In this document: one piece after another, positions 15,640-24,820 of the stretch
Layout of the letters: every line of letters starts with the position of its first letter
Position numbering within the stretch: the stretch's first letter is position 1
Assembly (NCBI GenBank): GCA_963663025.1
Contig: OY760073.1
Span: 310,001-374,000, forward strand
Source of the DNA: JAGWBF01 sp963663025
GTDB lineage: Bacteria > Chloroflexota > Dehalococcoidia > Lucifugimonadales > JAGWBF01
Direction: 5' to 3'
Length of the DNA: 64,000 nucleotides
Translations under genes and position numbers: made by a program
The notes under the pieces: model-generated
The model's database searches: none
The model's input: the letters and a program-made list of their open reading frames with translations, nothing else
Told to the model about the DNA's origin: nothing

Positions 15640-18108
15640 GTGGCCGAAGTTATCAGGAATCGCCGGGTGCCTTTGACAATCGCTTTCTTGCTTCTGGCCA
15701 TCCCGTCCACGTGGATACTGCTTAGAGGTCCTGACGGCTGGGTAGACTATTGGACGGGCTTCGACTTCCACCACCTTGCCTTCCCGGTCGTCCTTGCGGG
15801 AATTCTGCTGCTGCTGAACAGGATTTGTGTGTGGGTCGACCTGCCAGCCGTCGGTCAGCGAATCACCGGGAGGCTGGGGCTCACGGGAGATGGGGGCGGT
15901 GTCCTAAGCTCGCTTGTACAGGCAGCCCCCTCTGTACTCACGAGATTGCCCCTGGACCTGGGATGGATGGTGCTGGTATTGGGGCTGCTGTCTTCCGTAT
16001 CCCAGTTTCCCTCCACGATCTCCCAGGGAGCAGGCGGCGGTGATTTTGACTCCGTCTCCGCCCACCTTCAGGCATTCGATTCGTTGGCAACCGTGGGCAT
16101 ATTCCTTCTGCTCCCGTTTGTGTTGCTCCGGGGGGCCGCTGAAGCATGGCCCGGCATCCTCCAGTTCCTCAGGTTTCCCCGCGTCAGGCTGGCGGCCTTT
16201 GGCACAGCCTACGTCTTGCTGGCCGACGGAGGCATACTTGCCGTGGCCTACGACCTGGAGGGATCGAAGATACTGCAGGGCTTGGGGATGGCGCTGGGAA
16301 TCTCCTACGCGGCGTCCCTGTTGCGCCAATTTCTGTCGACGGTAAAGCCTGGCAGGCTTGCGATACTATATCGGGTGGCCCTGATAATCATGGAAGGCGG
16401 GTGGATGGTGGCTCTGGTCGTCGCTTCGCTGGACTTGCCTCCGGCGCTGGCGCTCGTGCTGGCCGATCGGTATCCAGAGGGTCTCATCCCCCATGTGCTG
16501 CTGGCGGGAAGCCTGGATCGACTTGTCGCAGTTGTGCTTCTGCCTATCTTTCTGCTCAGGGCATTGGGGGTGTTCCTCCCCGTTGTTGACAAGGTATTTG
16601 GGTTCCCCGCCTTTCACCTGGTTTTGCTCCTGCTTGTCTATGTTCTATTCTCCCAGTACGGCATCCTTGCGGTCGCCTCCGAAGCGAATCTGACTCAAGC
16701 TATGGCTGTCTTGACTCAGGCCTTGATCTTGTCCTACGCAGCCTTGGTCCTCCGCAACATCGCCGACCTCCAAGTGCAGGGCCGCTATCGCAGGCTGGCG
16801 ACAAGGTTCTGCGGGGTGGCAGGTGAGCTGGCATATCCTCTGCCATGGGCTATGCTGATATGGGTAGGTCTCAATCATCTGCCCGTGGTCAACGCCACGC
16901 TTTTGGACCACGCTGCCTCAAGATATACCGGGGAGCAGCTTCTGCCTCACTTCGGCACCCTGTACGACCTGCGAAACGCTGCAGCTATCCTGTCGTACGC
17001 AGCAGTCCTGGGCCTCAGGCTGCCTAAAGCCCAGAGAGGCTACGTGCCGGAACGCTACGCCTTTCTTCTCCCGACCCTGGTGTACAGCATGGCAGGCTTT
17101 TTGTCCTGGACTATCGGTTCGCAGCTTTCCTCCCTGGGGCACGGCTTTCTCCTCGTGGGCGTGGTGGCGGCGGTAGGCCTGTACTCCCTGGCCCTTTCCC
17201 ACCTGGCATCCTTGTTCGCTAACTTCTCCAGCGGAATGTTGGCTGAGGCGGCCGGCTGGCTCGCAACCTCCAAGCTGCGCGTTCTTGTGCTGGGTATGAG
17301 CGTAGCCTTCTACGGGCTTCTGATTCGACCTGTACTCTACGAGTTCCTCCACCTAGCCTCTCTGTACGAATACGCGGCATTGCTTCTCCTCATGTTGGCA
17401 GTGCTGATGCGAGTCTTGAACCACGAAAGGGACGTCGAGAACGCTGCCGTCCCTGATACGCCGGCCTGGATGGGCAGGACACACCACCAGCAGGAGCTGG
17501 AGAACAAGCCGGACCGACGCACAGACAATGCAGCTGCCCTAGGACAGCGGTTTGTGGACCATGGCGATTGGAAGCCCCTTTGGCAGTACCTTATGGGGCT
17601 GCTCTTCCAAGGTGATGCGTCCCTGGAATCGATGAGGCAGGTGTGCCGGCCTCTGCGCAATGGAGCCGCCACATCCTGGGTCTGGAAGATTCTCAGCAGG
17701 ACTGGGAGAAACCGGACCAAGAGGACCGTTGCTCTTGAGCAGGCGTTAGGGAGCGTTCAAGAGGCGCTGGCCTCTGCCGGTACCCCGCTAACGGTCATTG
17801 ACGAAAACGCCATTCGGGAAGCTGCCATCCCGTACATTGAGAGGGGCGCCGACCACGATGCTCTGGCGGTTGCTCTGATTGCGGCCCACCGTCAAAAGGG
17901 CGATGACCTGCAACGGGCGGTTGACCAGTGGTTCCAGCTCCTGAACTCCCCCGACCCGTCGCCGGGATTGTTCAGGTGGCAAAGGCTGCGTTTGAAGGCC
18001 AGGCAGGAGAACGAGGGCCACCGCCGGTCCCTGGTGGAGAGGGCGATCTCCCAACTGTTCGGGGAGGGACCGCCGCTCGGTCATGCTACACTTGGAACCC
18101 CAGCTTGA
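15640..18108 (+). CDS. Polytopic membrane protein of the transglutaminase/MoxR operon
   Basis: I start this at GTG 15640, four bases after the preceding stop; a longer frame would overlap the transglutaminase gene without reason. The 822-residue product opens with a hydrophobic segment (PLTIAFLLLAIPSTWILL). It has well over ten membrane helices up to about residue 620, several of them in repeated blocks (LLVYVLFSQYGILAVASEA and VLLADGGILAVAYDLE look like internal copies). The last 190 residues are soluble and helical and likely cytoplasmic. I recognise no family. Its place between the transglutaminase protein and MoxR suggests it belongs to the same membrane complex. Confidence 0.75.
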   Translation: MAEVIRNRRVPLTIAFLLLAIPSTWILLRGPDGWVDYWTGFDFHHLAFPVVLAGILLLLNRICVWVDLPAVGQRITGRLGLTGDGGGVLSSLVQAAPSVLTRLPLDLGWMVLVLGLLSSVSQFPSTISQGAGGGDFDSVSAHLQAFDSLATVGIFLLLPFVLLRGAAEAWPGILQFLRFPRVRLAAFGTAYVLLADGGILAVAYDLEGSKILQGLGMALGISYAASLLRQFLSTVKPGRLAILYRVALIIMEGGWMVALVVASLDLPPALALVLADRYPEGLIPHVLLAGSLDRLVAVVLLPIFLLRALGVFLPVVDKVFGFPAFHLVLLLLVYVLFSQYGILAVASEANLTQAMAVLTQALILSYAALVLRNIADLQVQGRYRRLATRFCGVAGELAYPLPWAMLIWVGLNHLPVVNATLLDHAASRYTGEQLLPHFGTLYDLRNAAAILSYAAVLGLRLPKAQRGYVPERYAFLLPTLVYSMAGFLSWTIGSQLSSLGHGFLLVGVVAAVGLYSLALSHLASLFANFSSGMLAEAAGWLATSKLRVLVLGMSVAFYGLLIRPVLYEFLHLASLYEYAALLLLMLAVLMRVLNHERDVENAAVPDTPAWMGRTHHQQELENKPDRRTDNAAALGQRFVDHGDWKPLWQYLMGLLFQGDASLESMRQVCRPLRNGAATSWVWKILSRTGRNRTKRTVALEQALGSVQEALASAGTPLTVIDENAIREAAIPYIERGADHDALAVALIAAHRQKGDDLQRAVDQWFQLLNSPDPSPGLFRWQRLRLKARQENEGHRRSLVERAISQLFGEGPPLGHATLGTPA

Positions 18109-18166
18109 GGCAGGCGAAGCCCCGTTCCCCTTAGCAAGGGCAAGCGGATAACAGGTAGCACCAAAG

Positions 18167-18173
18167 AAGGAGG
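18167..18173 (+). promoter_or_regulatory. Strong Shine-Dalgarno for the leader ORF before moxR
   Basis: AAGGAGG lies 6 bases before ATG 18180. It serves the short leader frame rather than the ATPase start at 18224, which has no such site. Confidence 0.6.
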
Positions 18174-18179
18174 GTGGAT

Positions 18180-18230
18180 ATGCTCATGGGCTCCACTACG
18201 TTCTCAGTCTGGACTGGACTGCCATGCTGA
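18180..18230 (+). CDS. 16-codon leader peptide overlapping the moxR start
   Basis: ATG 18180 follows a near-perfect ribosome site. The frame encodes MLMGSTTFSVWTGLPC and stops at TGA 18228-18230, two bases after the moxR start codon (overlap ATGCTGA). The layout suggests translational coupling, in which ribosomes finishing the leader restart on moxR. The peptide has no recognised motif. It could be a chance frame, but the strength and spacing of the ribosome site argue against that. Confidence 0.45.
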   Translation: MLMGSTTFSVWTGLPC

Positions 18231-19216
18231 ACGAGCGAGAGATCGAAGAGGCCCGCCTCTCCTGTGAACTGATCCTGGACCGCGTTTCGGACGCCTACGT
18301 AGGGAACAGGTTGATGTTGCGGAAGCTGCTGGCTGCGGCGTTGGCCAACGGCCATATCCTCTTCGAAGACTACCCAGGCTTAGGTAAGACCCTGCTGGCC
18401 AAGGTGTTTGCGAGGGCAATTGGCAGCGACACCAAGCGAGTCCAGTTCACCCCGGACCTACTACCTTCGGATATCCTGGGCATGAACGTGTGGAGGCAGA
18501 ACGAAGGCACTTTCCAGATGATGCGGGGGGCGGTGTTCACCAACGTTCTGCTCGCTGACGAGATCAACAGGGCGCCCCCCAAGACTCAGTCTGCCCTCCT
18601 CGAGGCCATGGAAGAGCGCCAGGTGACCATCGACGGGCAGACCCTGGATATAGAATTCCCATTCGTGGTGATAGCCACTCAGAACCCCATTGAGCAAGAA
18701 GGAACCTATCCCCTCCCCGAAGCCCAGCTGGACCGGTTCCTCCTGAAGCTGAGCACAGGGTATCCAGCCAATCGCGACCTGGAGAATGATATCCTCATCC
18801 GCCGGATCCGCTGGCAGAAGGATGACCCGACCTCAGACATCGAACCTGCTGTTGACATAAGCCGATTTCTGGATCTCCAGAGGACTGTTGAAACCAAGGT
18901 TTATACAGACGACGTCATCGTGGACTATATCACTCAGATGGTCAGGATTTCACGTGAGCATCCCAGGGTGGCGGTCGGGGTCAGCCCACGAGGGGGGCTG
19001 GCCCTCCTGAGAATCGCCCGTGGAATAGCCCTTATCCACGGAAGGGACTTTGTGGTGCCTGATGATGTGAAGATGGTCGCCATGGATGTCCTCGCTCACC
19101 GGATCATCCTCAACATCGAGGACACCCTGGAAGGTATTCAATCTGACTCGGTCATCGACGAGATCGTGCAGCAGGTCCCGGTTCCCAGCGAGGTTGGTCA
19201 GGCAGGGTCTCGTTGA
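18224..19216 (+). CDS. MoxR-family AAA+ ATPase
   Basis: This 330-residue protein has Walker A in DYPGLGKTLLAK, Walker B in LLADEINRAPPKTQSALLEAM, and the strongly conserved MoxR block FVVIATQNPIEQEGTYPLPEAQLDRF. MoxR ATPases act as chaperones that mature or remodel partner proteins, usually DUF58 or VWA proteins coded next door. Here DUF58 follows with a 4-bp overlap (TTGA), and the transglutaminase protein is upstream, a common arrangement in bacteria. The start ATG 18224 has no Shine-Dalgarno of its own and overlaps the end of a leader frame. Length and motifs are standard for the family. Confidence 0.93.
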   Translation: MLNEREIEEARLSCELILDRVSDAYVGNRLMLRKLLAAALANGHILFEDYPGLGKTLLAKVFARAIGSDTKRVQFTPDLLPSDILGMNVWRQNEGTFQMMRGAVFTNVLLADEINRAPPKTQSALLEAMEERQVTIDGQTLDIEFPFVVIATQNPIEQEGTYPLPEAQLDRFLLKLSTGYPANRDLENDILIRRIRWQKDDPTSDIEPAVDISRFLDLQRTVETKVYTDDVIVDYITQMVRISREHPRVAVGVSPRGGLALLRIARGIALIHGRDFVVPDDVKMVAMDVLAHRIILNIEDTLEGIQSDSVIDEIVQQVPVPSEVGQAGSR

Positions 19217-20544
19217 GGTTTGGGCCGGCCCATCCCAGTTGGATCGCCCTCTCCCTGGTCCTCCTGTTCCTTGGTTTGGCCATGGGCAACGCGATCCTTC
19301 TGACCGGCGCAGTCTTCGTCCTGCTCACAGTCGTGCTCACCACCACCATAGCTCCGCCGAGAGATGTAAGTGTTGAGCGAAGCATCTCCAGGACTTCCTG
19401 CTGGATCGGGGACATCGTTACGGTGAATCGGCAAGTCGCCCTTGGTCCAGGCATAGGGTCGGTCATTGTGCACGACCTCCTTCCCCCCGAGACCCAAATC
19501 GTGTCAGGCAGTAACTTGCGCCTCGTGCGGAAGTGGCGGGGGGCAAAGAGTGTGGACCTGTCCTACCTGATTCGGTTCCCCAAACGGGGTACCTTTACGC
19601 TGGAAGAAGCCACCTGGGAGTCCCAGGCGCCCTTCGGCATAAACCGGGGCGCTTCCGGCTCTGATGGAAAATCTATCGAGATATCTGTAGTCCCCAGATT
19701 TCGCAGCATCAAGAGACTGAACGAAGTCCGTGCAGCCCGCAAGAACCTCCGATACCAGGACTACCTCAGTAAGACGGGCGCAACTACAGAGGAATTTCGG
19801 GAGATTCGCCCCTACCAACCGGGGGACCCGATCAAGTGGATCAACTGGAAGGCCAGCGCCAGGTCTTCCAGAACAGACAACCTTCCCATGGTCAACGAAC
19901 CGGAGCCGGAGACAAAGAAGGCGGTCTGGATGTTCCTCGATATCGCAGACTACATGGACGTAGGGTCACCTATTTCCAACCCCCTTGAAAACACGGTGGA
20001 GGCGTCTGGCACCCTGGCCCAATACTATCTTTCCAGTGGATCCACTCTCGGCGCATACGCATACAACAACAGCACCGGTCTCGGCGAGCTGCTTTCGCCC
20101 GAGGCGAGGATGAGCCAGTTCGACCGCCTTGTGAAGATGCTGACCGGCCTCAGGCCCGGCCCGCCAGACCAGGACCTCCTCCAGTGCGTGGAACGGTGCA
20201 AGAGCTTCCTGTTCCGGCTGCGACCCGATGTCTTCATCATCACCCGCTTGGATGCCCTCTACTCGATGCCCGGAGAGGGAGCCGGGTCCTTTGAGCGGTT
20301 CCGGGCCGCGGTGCGAAAGCTGACCTCCCTCAGGAGCCAATCTCGACAGCTGGGGAGGGTCCGGGTGGTGCACGTAGAGGCCCAGGAGGATTCCTCGATG
20401 TCTCAGGGCCTGGGGCTGGCCAGATGGGAGACCAGGGTGGTCGCCAGGGACCTGAGAGATGCAGGCGCGGATGTAATTGAGTGGGAACCTGCGCGAGAGG
20501 AGTTCATGTCAGTCCTGGTACGGCACGTTGGGGTGTTCAGGTAA
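19213..20544 (+). CDS. DUF58 family protein
   Basis: Two hydrophobic segments lie near the N-terminus (SWIALSLVLLFLGLAMG, and the following VFVLLTVVLTTT). A beta domain follows, then the DUF58 signature with EFREIRPYQPGDPIKWINWK and a VWA-like part beginning KKAVWMFLDIADYMDVG. DUF58 proteins are membrane-anchored partners of MoxR ATPases, and their exact task is not known. The start TTG 19213 overlaps the MoxR stop by four bases, showing coupled translation. The usual MIDAS serine pattern D-x-S-x-S is not intact here (DIADYMD), so metal binding may be lost. Confidence 0.9.
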   Translation: MRFGPAHPSWIALSLVLLFLGLAMGNAILLTGAVFVLLTVVLTTTIAPPRDVSVERSISRTSCWIGDIVTVNRQVALGPGIGSVIVHDLLPPETQIVSGSNLRLVRKWRGAKSVDLSYLIRFPKRGTFTLEEATWESQAPFGINRGASGSDGKSIEISVVPRFRSIKRLNEVRAARKNLRYQDYLSKTGATTEEFREIRPYQPGDPIKWINWKASARSSRTDNLPMVNEPEPETKKAVWMFLDIADYMDVGSPISNPLENTVEASGTLAQYYLSSGSTLGAYAYNNSTGLGELLSPEARMSQFDRLVKMLTGLRPGPPDQDLLQCVERCKSFLFRLRPDVFIITRLDALYSMPGEGAGSFERFRAAVRKLTSLRSQSRQLGRVRVVHVEAQEDSSMSQGLGLARWETRVVARDLRDAGADVIEWEPAREEFMSVLVRHVGVFR

Positions 20545-20548
20545 GCCG

Positions 20549-21241
20549 ATGGGGGTAAGGGAGCTGCGGTACGCGACGGCCGAAACGGTCCTGCTAGTCG
20601 CCCTGCTGCTCTTATCGGTCCTCTCCATCCCCGACACCATTATTACCGATGGACAGCCGAGTTTCTCATGGTCCGAACAGCTAGCAAGGTTTGTGCCCAA
20701 CCAGGTCTTCAGAGACTTGCTGCCGTCCGTGAGTGTCTGCCTTGTGCTCTACTGGGCCCTCCATCTCCTTGGACGGGCCCACATCTCATTCTGGCTGATG
20801 GCTCTAATAGTGCTCCTGCCTCAAAGCGCAGCCATCTTCTCTCACAACCAGATCGGATGGGACCAGTTCTTCGCCTTTGAGTTCGGAATCCCAGGTGACC
20901 GCCCTTTGTTAAAGGACACCGCAATCTTTCTGTTGAGCTTGGTTGGGCTGGTGGCACTGAATCGTGTTGTCGGACTGCGGCTGCTTGACCGGCGAATGCG
21001 CAGACAGGGGATCGACGAAGCGGAAGGAATCGGCGCAGCCCGGTTCGAGCTATCGCTGCTGGGCGGCTTGGTGGCAGCGGCTCTGCTGTTGACCTCCGTG
21101 ATGATGGGCCTATCCGCCTTTTTGGGTAGCTTCGACGGTGTCCTGGAAGGATCATCCTGGACTGTGGTGATAATCGGTGGAGGGGCAAGCCTGCTGCTTG
21201 CTTTCGGCCTGGCACTGTGGTACCGGGCAAGTAAGGGCTGA
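20549..21241 (+). CDS. Membrane protein at the end of the MoxR/DUF58 operon
   Basis: ATG 20549 lies 4 bases after the DUF58 stop. The 230-residue product has about five membrane helices: TVLLVALLLLSVLSI, LLPSVSVCLVLYWALHLL, FWLMALIVLLPQSAAIF, IFLLSLVGLVALNRVV, and two near the C-terminus (LLGGLVAAALLLTSVMMG, WTVVIIGGGASLLLAFGLAL). No family is recognised. Operon position suggests it belongs with the envelope complex of the genes upstream. Confidence 0.7.
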   Translation: MGVRELRYATAETVLLVALLLLSVLSIPDTIITDGQPSFSWSEQLARFVPNQVFRDLLPSVSVCLVLYWALHLLGRAHISFWLMALIVLLPQSAAIFSHNQIGWDQFFAFEFGIPGDRPLLKDTAIFLLSLVGLVALNRVVGLRLLDRRMRRQGIDEAEGIGAARFELSLLGGLVAAALLLTSVMMGLSAFLGSFDGVLEGSSWTVVIIGGGASLLLAFGLALWYRASKG

Positions 21242-21301
21242 TGGCGCAAGGATTCGACCATCGCCAAAGATGTACGGCGTTAGATGCGAAGTGAGATAAG
21301 G

Positions 21302-21307
21302 TATAAT
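21302..21307 (+). promoter_or_regulatory. -10 box upstream of tRNA-Ser
   Basis: A perfect TATAAT lies 68 bp before the tRNA. The -35 region is weak (TTAGAT at about 21280). Confidence 0.35.
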
Positions 21308-21375
21308 GAGCATGAGCATCCGAGGATCCCAGGGGCCATCCCCAGGCCTCACCGGATCAGGTGATGCTAAGACGA

Positions 21376-21466
21376 GGAGAGGTGCTGGAGTGGTCGAACA
21401 GGCGCGCCTGGAAAGCGCGTAGGGGTCTCAAGCCTCTCGTGGGTTCGAATCCCACCCTCTCCGCCA
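21376..21466 (+). tRNA. tRNA-Ser (anticodon GGA), CCA encoded
   Basis: The acceptor stem GGAGAGG (21376-21382) pairs with CCTCTCC (21456-21462), followed by discriminator G and CCA. The anticodon stem CGCGC/GCGCG holds the loop CTGGAAA with GGA at 21410-21412. A long variable arm (class II) and a normal T-arm with GGGTTCGAATCCC complete it. The 3' half is repeated at 25986-26027, so this gene is the attachment site of an island. Confidence 0.96.
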
Positions 21467-21468
21467 TT
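21427..21468 (+). repeat. Left 42-bp direct repeat (attachment site inside tRNA-Ser)
   Basis: It runs from the variable arm through CCA and two more bases (ATT). It is identical to 25986-26027. The bases just outside differ between copies, which marks the limits. Confidence 0.85.
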
Positions 21469-21831
21469 GTTTTGTAATAGTTGTGGTCCTGTTGGACCTT
21501 AAGGCTCGTGGCAGTGGTAACTAGATTAGTGACAATCAGGGCTTAATTGTTTTGGAGGGCATGTGTAACCTATCGTTGATTCCTACATAACTTTGGGAAA
21601 GCCGGGAGAGCGGGCAAGCTCCCAGCCACCAAGTTCGGGCATGATCATGTAGCATGACTGGTTACGCGATTTCTCCAACACGCATTCCGGAAGGTGCCGT
21701 AGGACGAGGGGGTTCCTGTGAAAGTCGATGGTGGAATCGACGAGGGGTGGATGGTCGGCAGCGGGTATTCCCCGAACACAAGGCCGTTTTAGCCCCATGA
21801 ACAGAATCCTCAGTTGCATGGGGCATCAATA
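21469..21831. other. 363-bp leader region of the island, no clear gene
   Basis: It follows the left repeat directly. A minus-strand open frame of 78 codons (21583-21819) has no ribosome site or known motif and is probably chance. No integrase remnant was recognised. Confidence 0.4.
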
Positions 21832-23853
21832 GTGAGTATCAGCCAAGTATCGATACCGACTGCACAGGCGGCCACTCAATCGATTCGCCAAGCTGTAGAA
21901 CTCCTGACGCCTATTCTAGGTCGCAAGAGATTGAATGGGTTCAGTAATCCTATCTGGTCGTCAACTTACTACGAGCCTGCTTTAGTGCCCCCCCAACTCA
22001 GTTCACTAATGAGTGCTTGGAACCTAGTTGCTATGTGGCTAACCGGAATTGTAACCGGTGGGCTAAGTGTTGATGCCACGTTGCGCGAAGCGGCAGAGTG
22101 GTTCTTAAGAGGCGACGAGTTAGGCGAATCGAGTGAATGGCTGTCAGACGCGGACGTTCGCGAAGCAGAGGGAGCCCTTCCTTCTAGACTGGATGCCGAG
22201 ATCTGCCTCGAGCTACTGCCTTATATTCTGGATCCCCACGGTCCAGGGAGCAGGCTAAGCGTAATGCGTGACCCTACGACACGGGCTGCGAGATTGCGAA
22301 AACGTGCTGAGGGAGCATTTTATACGCCTGATGATGTTGCCACGTACATGGTAAAGGGCTGCCTGGACTCCCTACAAGATGGCGGCATTCCAACCGTCTT
22401 CGACCCTGCCTGCGGAACCGGCGTGTTCCTGAGGGCGGCGCTCAGAGAACTGAGCCGCCGACACTGCGGCGAAGATTTGTATTGCCTAGCATTCGAGTGC
22501 CTTTTTGGTACAGACATCAACGCTTGGCCCCTCGACGCCTCAGCGTTCGTTCTGCTCGCCGAAATCTTAGTGCGCGGTCCAGACCGGGACACTCCTCCGG
22601 TAGAGTTGTGGTCTCGACTAAGGCTTAACTTGGGACGCATTGATGCACTTCTCATTAATCCCGTCTCCCCCAATGGGAAAGGCGAGGACCATTCACAGCG
22701 AGTCTCATTGTCGAAGTTATTCTCCACCATAAAAGACGAGCCAACTGTCATCGTCGGGAATCCGCCCTATACCGACCTCGGCAATCCTCCGCACCTTGGA
22801 GACCTTATACAGCCATTCAAGACACTGCAGGTCAAACCGCTTCCTACGGCAGAGGTATACGTAGCATTCCTTGAACAGATGCTACGCCTAGGCAACCACA
22901 AGCAGTGTGTCGGCTCGCTTGTCCTGCCGCTTTCCATCGCTTCGAACGTAGGGCCGCAGTTTGCGGTTGCCCGGCAGCTGATCCAGGAAACGCCGGGCAA
23001 ATGGCGATTCGCATTCTTCGATAGAGAGCCCCAGGCTCTATTTGGGGAGGACGTGAAGACTCGAAGTGCCATCCTGTTCTGGAGTAAAGATGTGTCATCT
23101 ACCGATTCAGTCCTTGCCAGTGGCCCACTTCGGAGGTGGCGGGGCGATGGCCGAGCCGCAATGTTCGAAGGCATCAGCTTTACTCCGATCAATTGCGACA
23201 TTCGATCAGGCATACCAAAGGTGGAGGGTAGCCAACAGGCAACAGTAATGGAAACCCTTAGCGCACGCTGGGACAGGCTCGGACAGTCCGTGCACAGCGT
23301 GAATCGCATGACCCTTGCCGAGGCTCTTACCACAGGCGACCACGTCGTTCTGGTGGGAAACACGGCTTACAACTTTCTCAACGTGTTCCTGCGCCCACCG
23401 GAGTCTGTACTTGAGGGGAAACCTCTGCTGTCGGAAAACCCTCTGCACGCAATCCACTGTGCCACGCCGGAGATCGCGTTCGCCGTGTATGGAATCCTGT
23501 CAAGTCATTTCGCATATTGGTGGTGGCACACCCACGGGGACGGTTTCCACGTACTGAGGCGCTTCATACTAGACTTTCCCTTCGGCAACGATGTCCTGGC
23601 CGACCACCACGTGGATTTTCTGTCAGAGTCTGGCTCGACCTTATGGTCTGCGATAAGCAGCCGTCCAACTATTAGCCTGAATCGCGGCCGGGTATCTCTT
23701 GCGTACAACCCTATCGATCACACTGAAGCTAGACGTGGCATGGACCAAATGCTGGTCGATGTAGCCGGTCTCAATGGAGATTTCGTTGAAGAGCTTCAAC
23801 GCTTTGCCGAACGTACCGTGTCAGCCACAACAGTGCTTGCCACGGAACTATAA
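21832..23853 (+). CDS. Gamma-type N6-adenine DNA methyltransferase (Eco57I/PglX-like)
   Basis: The product has 673 residues from GTG 21832; TTG 21814 in the same frame is possible. The motif X-like segment GAFYTPDDVA (161-170) is followed by motif I DPACGTGVFL (191-200) and motif IV NPPY (N310-Y313). These place it among S-adenosylmethionine-dependent N6-adenine methyltransferases. The long C-terminal half, with HAIHCATPEIAFAVYGILSS, is the likely target-recognition part. The N-terminal 150 residues are helical and of unknown role. The enzyme would methylate adenine within a specific site to protect host DNA. It heads a three-gene run with a second methyltransferase and a PLD nuclease inside the tRNA-Ser island. 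The gene is intact. Confidence 0.85.
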   Translation: MSISQVSIPTAQAATQSIRQAVELLTPILGRKRLNGFSNPIWSSTYYEPALVPPQLSSLMSAWNLVAMWLTGIVTGGLSVDATLREAAEWFLRGDELGESSEWLSDADVREAEGALPSRLDAEICLELLPYILDPHGPGSRLSVMRDPTTRAARLRKRAEGAFYTPDDVATYMVKGCLDSLQDGGIPTVFDPACGTGVFLRAALRELSRRHCGEDLYCLAFECLFGTDINAWPLDASAFVLLAEILVRGPDRDTPPVELWSRLRLNLGRIDALLINPVSPNGKGEDHSQRVSLSKLFSTIKDEPTVIVGNPPYTDLGNPPHLGDLIQPFKTLQVKPLPTAEVYVAFLEQMLRLGNHKQCVGSLVLPLSIASNVGPQFAVARQLIQETPGKWRFAFFDREPQALFGEDVKTRSAILFWSKDVSSTDSVLASGPLRRWRGDGRAAMFEGISFTPINCDIRSGIPKVEGSQQATVMETLSARWDRLGQSVHSVNRMTLAEALTTGDHVVLVGNTAYNFLNVFLRPPESVLEGKPLLSENPLHAIHCATPEIAFAVYGILSSHFAYWWWHTHGDGFHVLRRFILDFPFGNDVLADHHVDFLSESGSTLWSAISSRPTISLNRGRVSLAYNPIDHTEARRGMDQMLVDVAGLNGDFVEELQRFAERTVSATTVLATEL

Positions 23854-23872
23854 CGAGCGAGAGGTCGCAAAT

Positions 23873-24790
23873 ATGAGCGCACGACCAGGTCAATCGGTCA
23901 AGGAGAAGAGCCGACTAACAAAAGAAGAGTGGAGAGAATACACAAAGACCGTGTGGAGCATTGCCAATACTAGTAGGGAAGACCATCCTGCGGTGTTTCC
24001 TGAGGAGATCCCACATCGCCTTGCCAAGATGTTCAGTTTCGTCGGTGAGACCGTGCTTGACCCCTTCGCAGGAACGGGAACCACCGCCCGCGCCGTGGTA
24101 CCTATAGGCCGTAATGCCATCTGTGTTGAACAGAACCGTGACTACGTTCGTACTATGGAGATGGAGAGCATTTCACCTCGGCTGGAGGAGGCCCCCACAG
24201 AGCTAGGTGCGGTTCAGGTAGTCCACGGTGACAGCCGAAACCTGGGATTCATAGAGGACGACAGCATGGCTCTCGTCGTCACCAGTCCGCCCTATTGGGA
24301 CAAGGCCGATTACGGTACGTCCGAAAGCAATCTAGGCTCCATAGACAACTACTCTTCCTTCCTTCTGGGCGTGCGACCAGTCTTTGAGGAGTGTTTCCGG
24401 GTGCTGATGCCGGGCCGCAAGATCTGCGTAGTAACTGCCAATGTCAACCAGCACACCGACCACGGCCTCCTGACATTTCCTCTGGCCACAGACTTCACGG
24501 TCCTTCTGCGCAACGTCGGATTCGTCATGATAAATGAGGTCATTTGGTCGAAGGACGGCACTGGAGGCAAGTGGGGTTCTTATGGCTCGCAGCGGCCGAT
24601 ATTCGGGAGCTACCCGTACCCTCCTAACTTTTTGTTCAAGAACGTGCACGAATATGTGCTGGTGTTCGCAAAACCACCCAAGACGAAGACGAAGGGCCCC
24701 AAGGTAAGGTTGTACACCGACCTGATGGCTGATATGGAACACGTCGTCGATGGATCACGTAACGGTCACCACGCCATTCTACAGTTCTGA
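23873..24790 (+). CDS. DNA methyltransferase with SPPYW motif, motif order permuted
   Basis: The start ATG 23873 follows GAGAGG and lies 19 bp after the first methyltransferase. Motif I DPFAGTGTT is at residues 63-71 and motif IV TSPPYW at 137-142. SPPY-type motif IV is typical of N4-cytosine and some N6-adenine enzymes. In most such proteins the SPPY half comes first and DPFxGxGTT last. Here the order is X-I-IV, as if circularly permuted. The segment around WSKDGTGGKWG, YPYPPNF and YVLVFAKP fits the usual region after motif IV. It probably methylates the other strand or base of the site recognised by its partner. Base specificity is not decided by sequence. Confidence 0.82.
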   Translation: MSARPGQSVKEKSRLTKEEWREYTKTVWSIANTSREDHPAVFPEEIPHRLAKMFSFVGETVLDPFAGTGTTARAVVPIGRNAICVEQNRDYVRTMEMESISPRLEEAPTELGAVQVVHGDSRNLGFIEDDSMALVVTSPPYWDKADYGTSESNLGSIDNYSSFLLGVRPVFEECFRVLMPGRKICVVTANVNQHTDHGLLTFPLATDFTVLLRNVGFVMINEVIWSKDGTGGKWGSYGSQRPIFGSYPYPPNFLFKNVHEYVLVFAKPPKTKTKGPKVRLYTDLMADMEHVVDGSRNGHHAILQF

Positions 24791-24820
24791 GCCACTCATA
24801 CAACGTTTAAGAGGATATTC

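Noticed and set aside
21583..21819. 78-codon minus-strand frame at the start of the island
   Set aside because: No ribosome site or family match; most likely chance.
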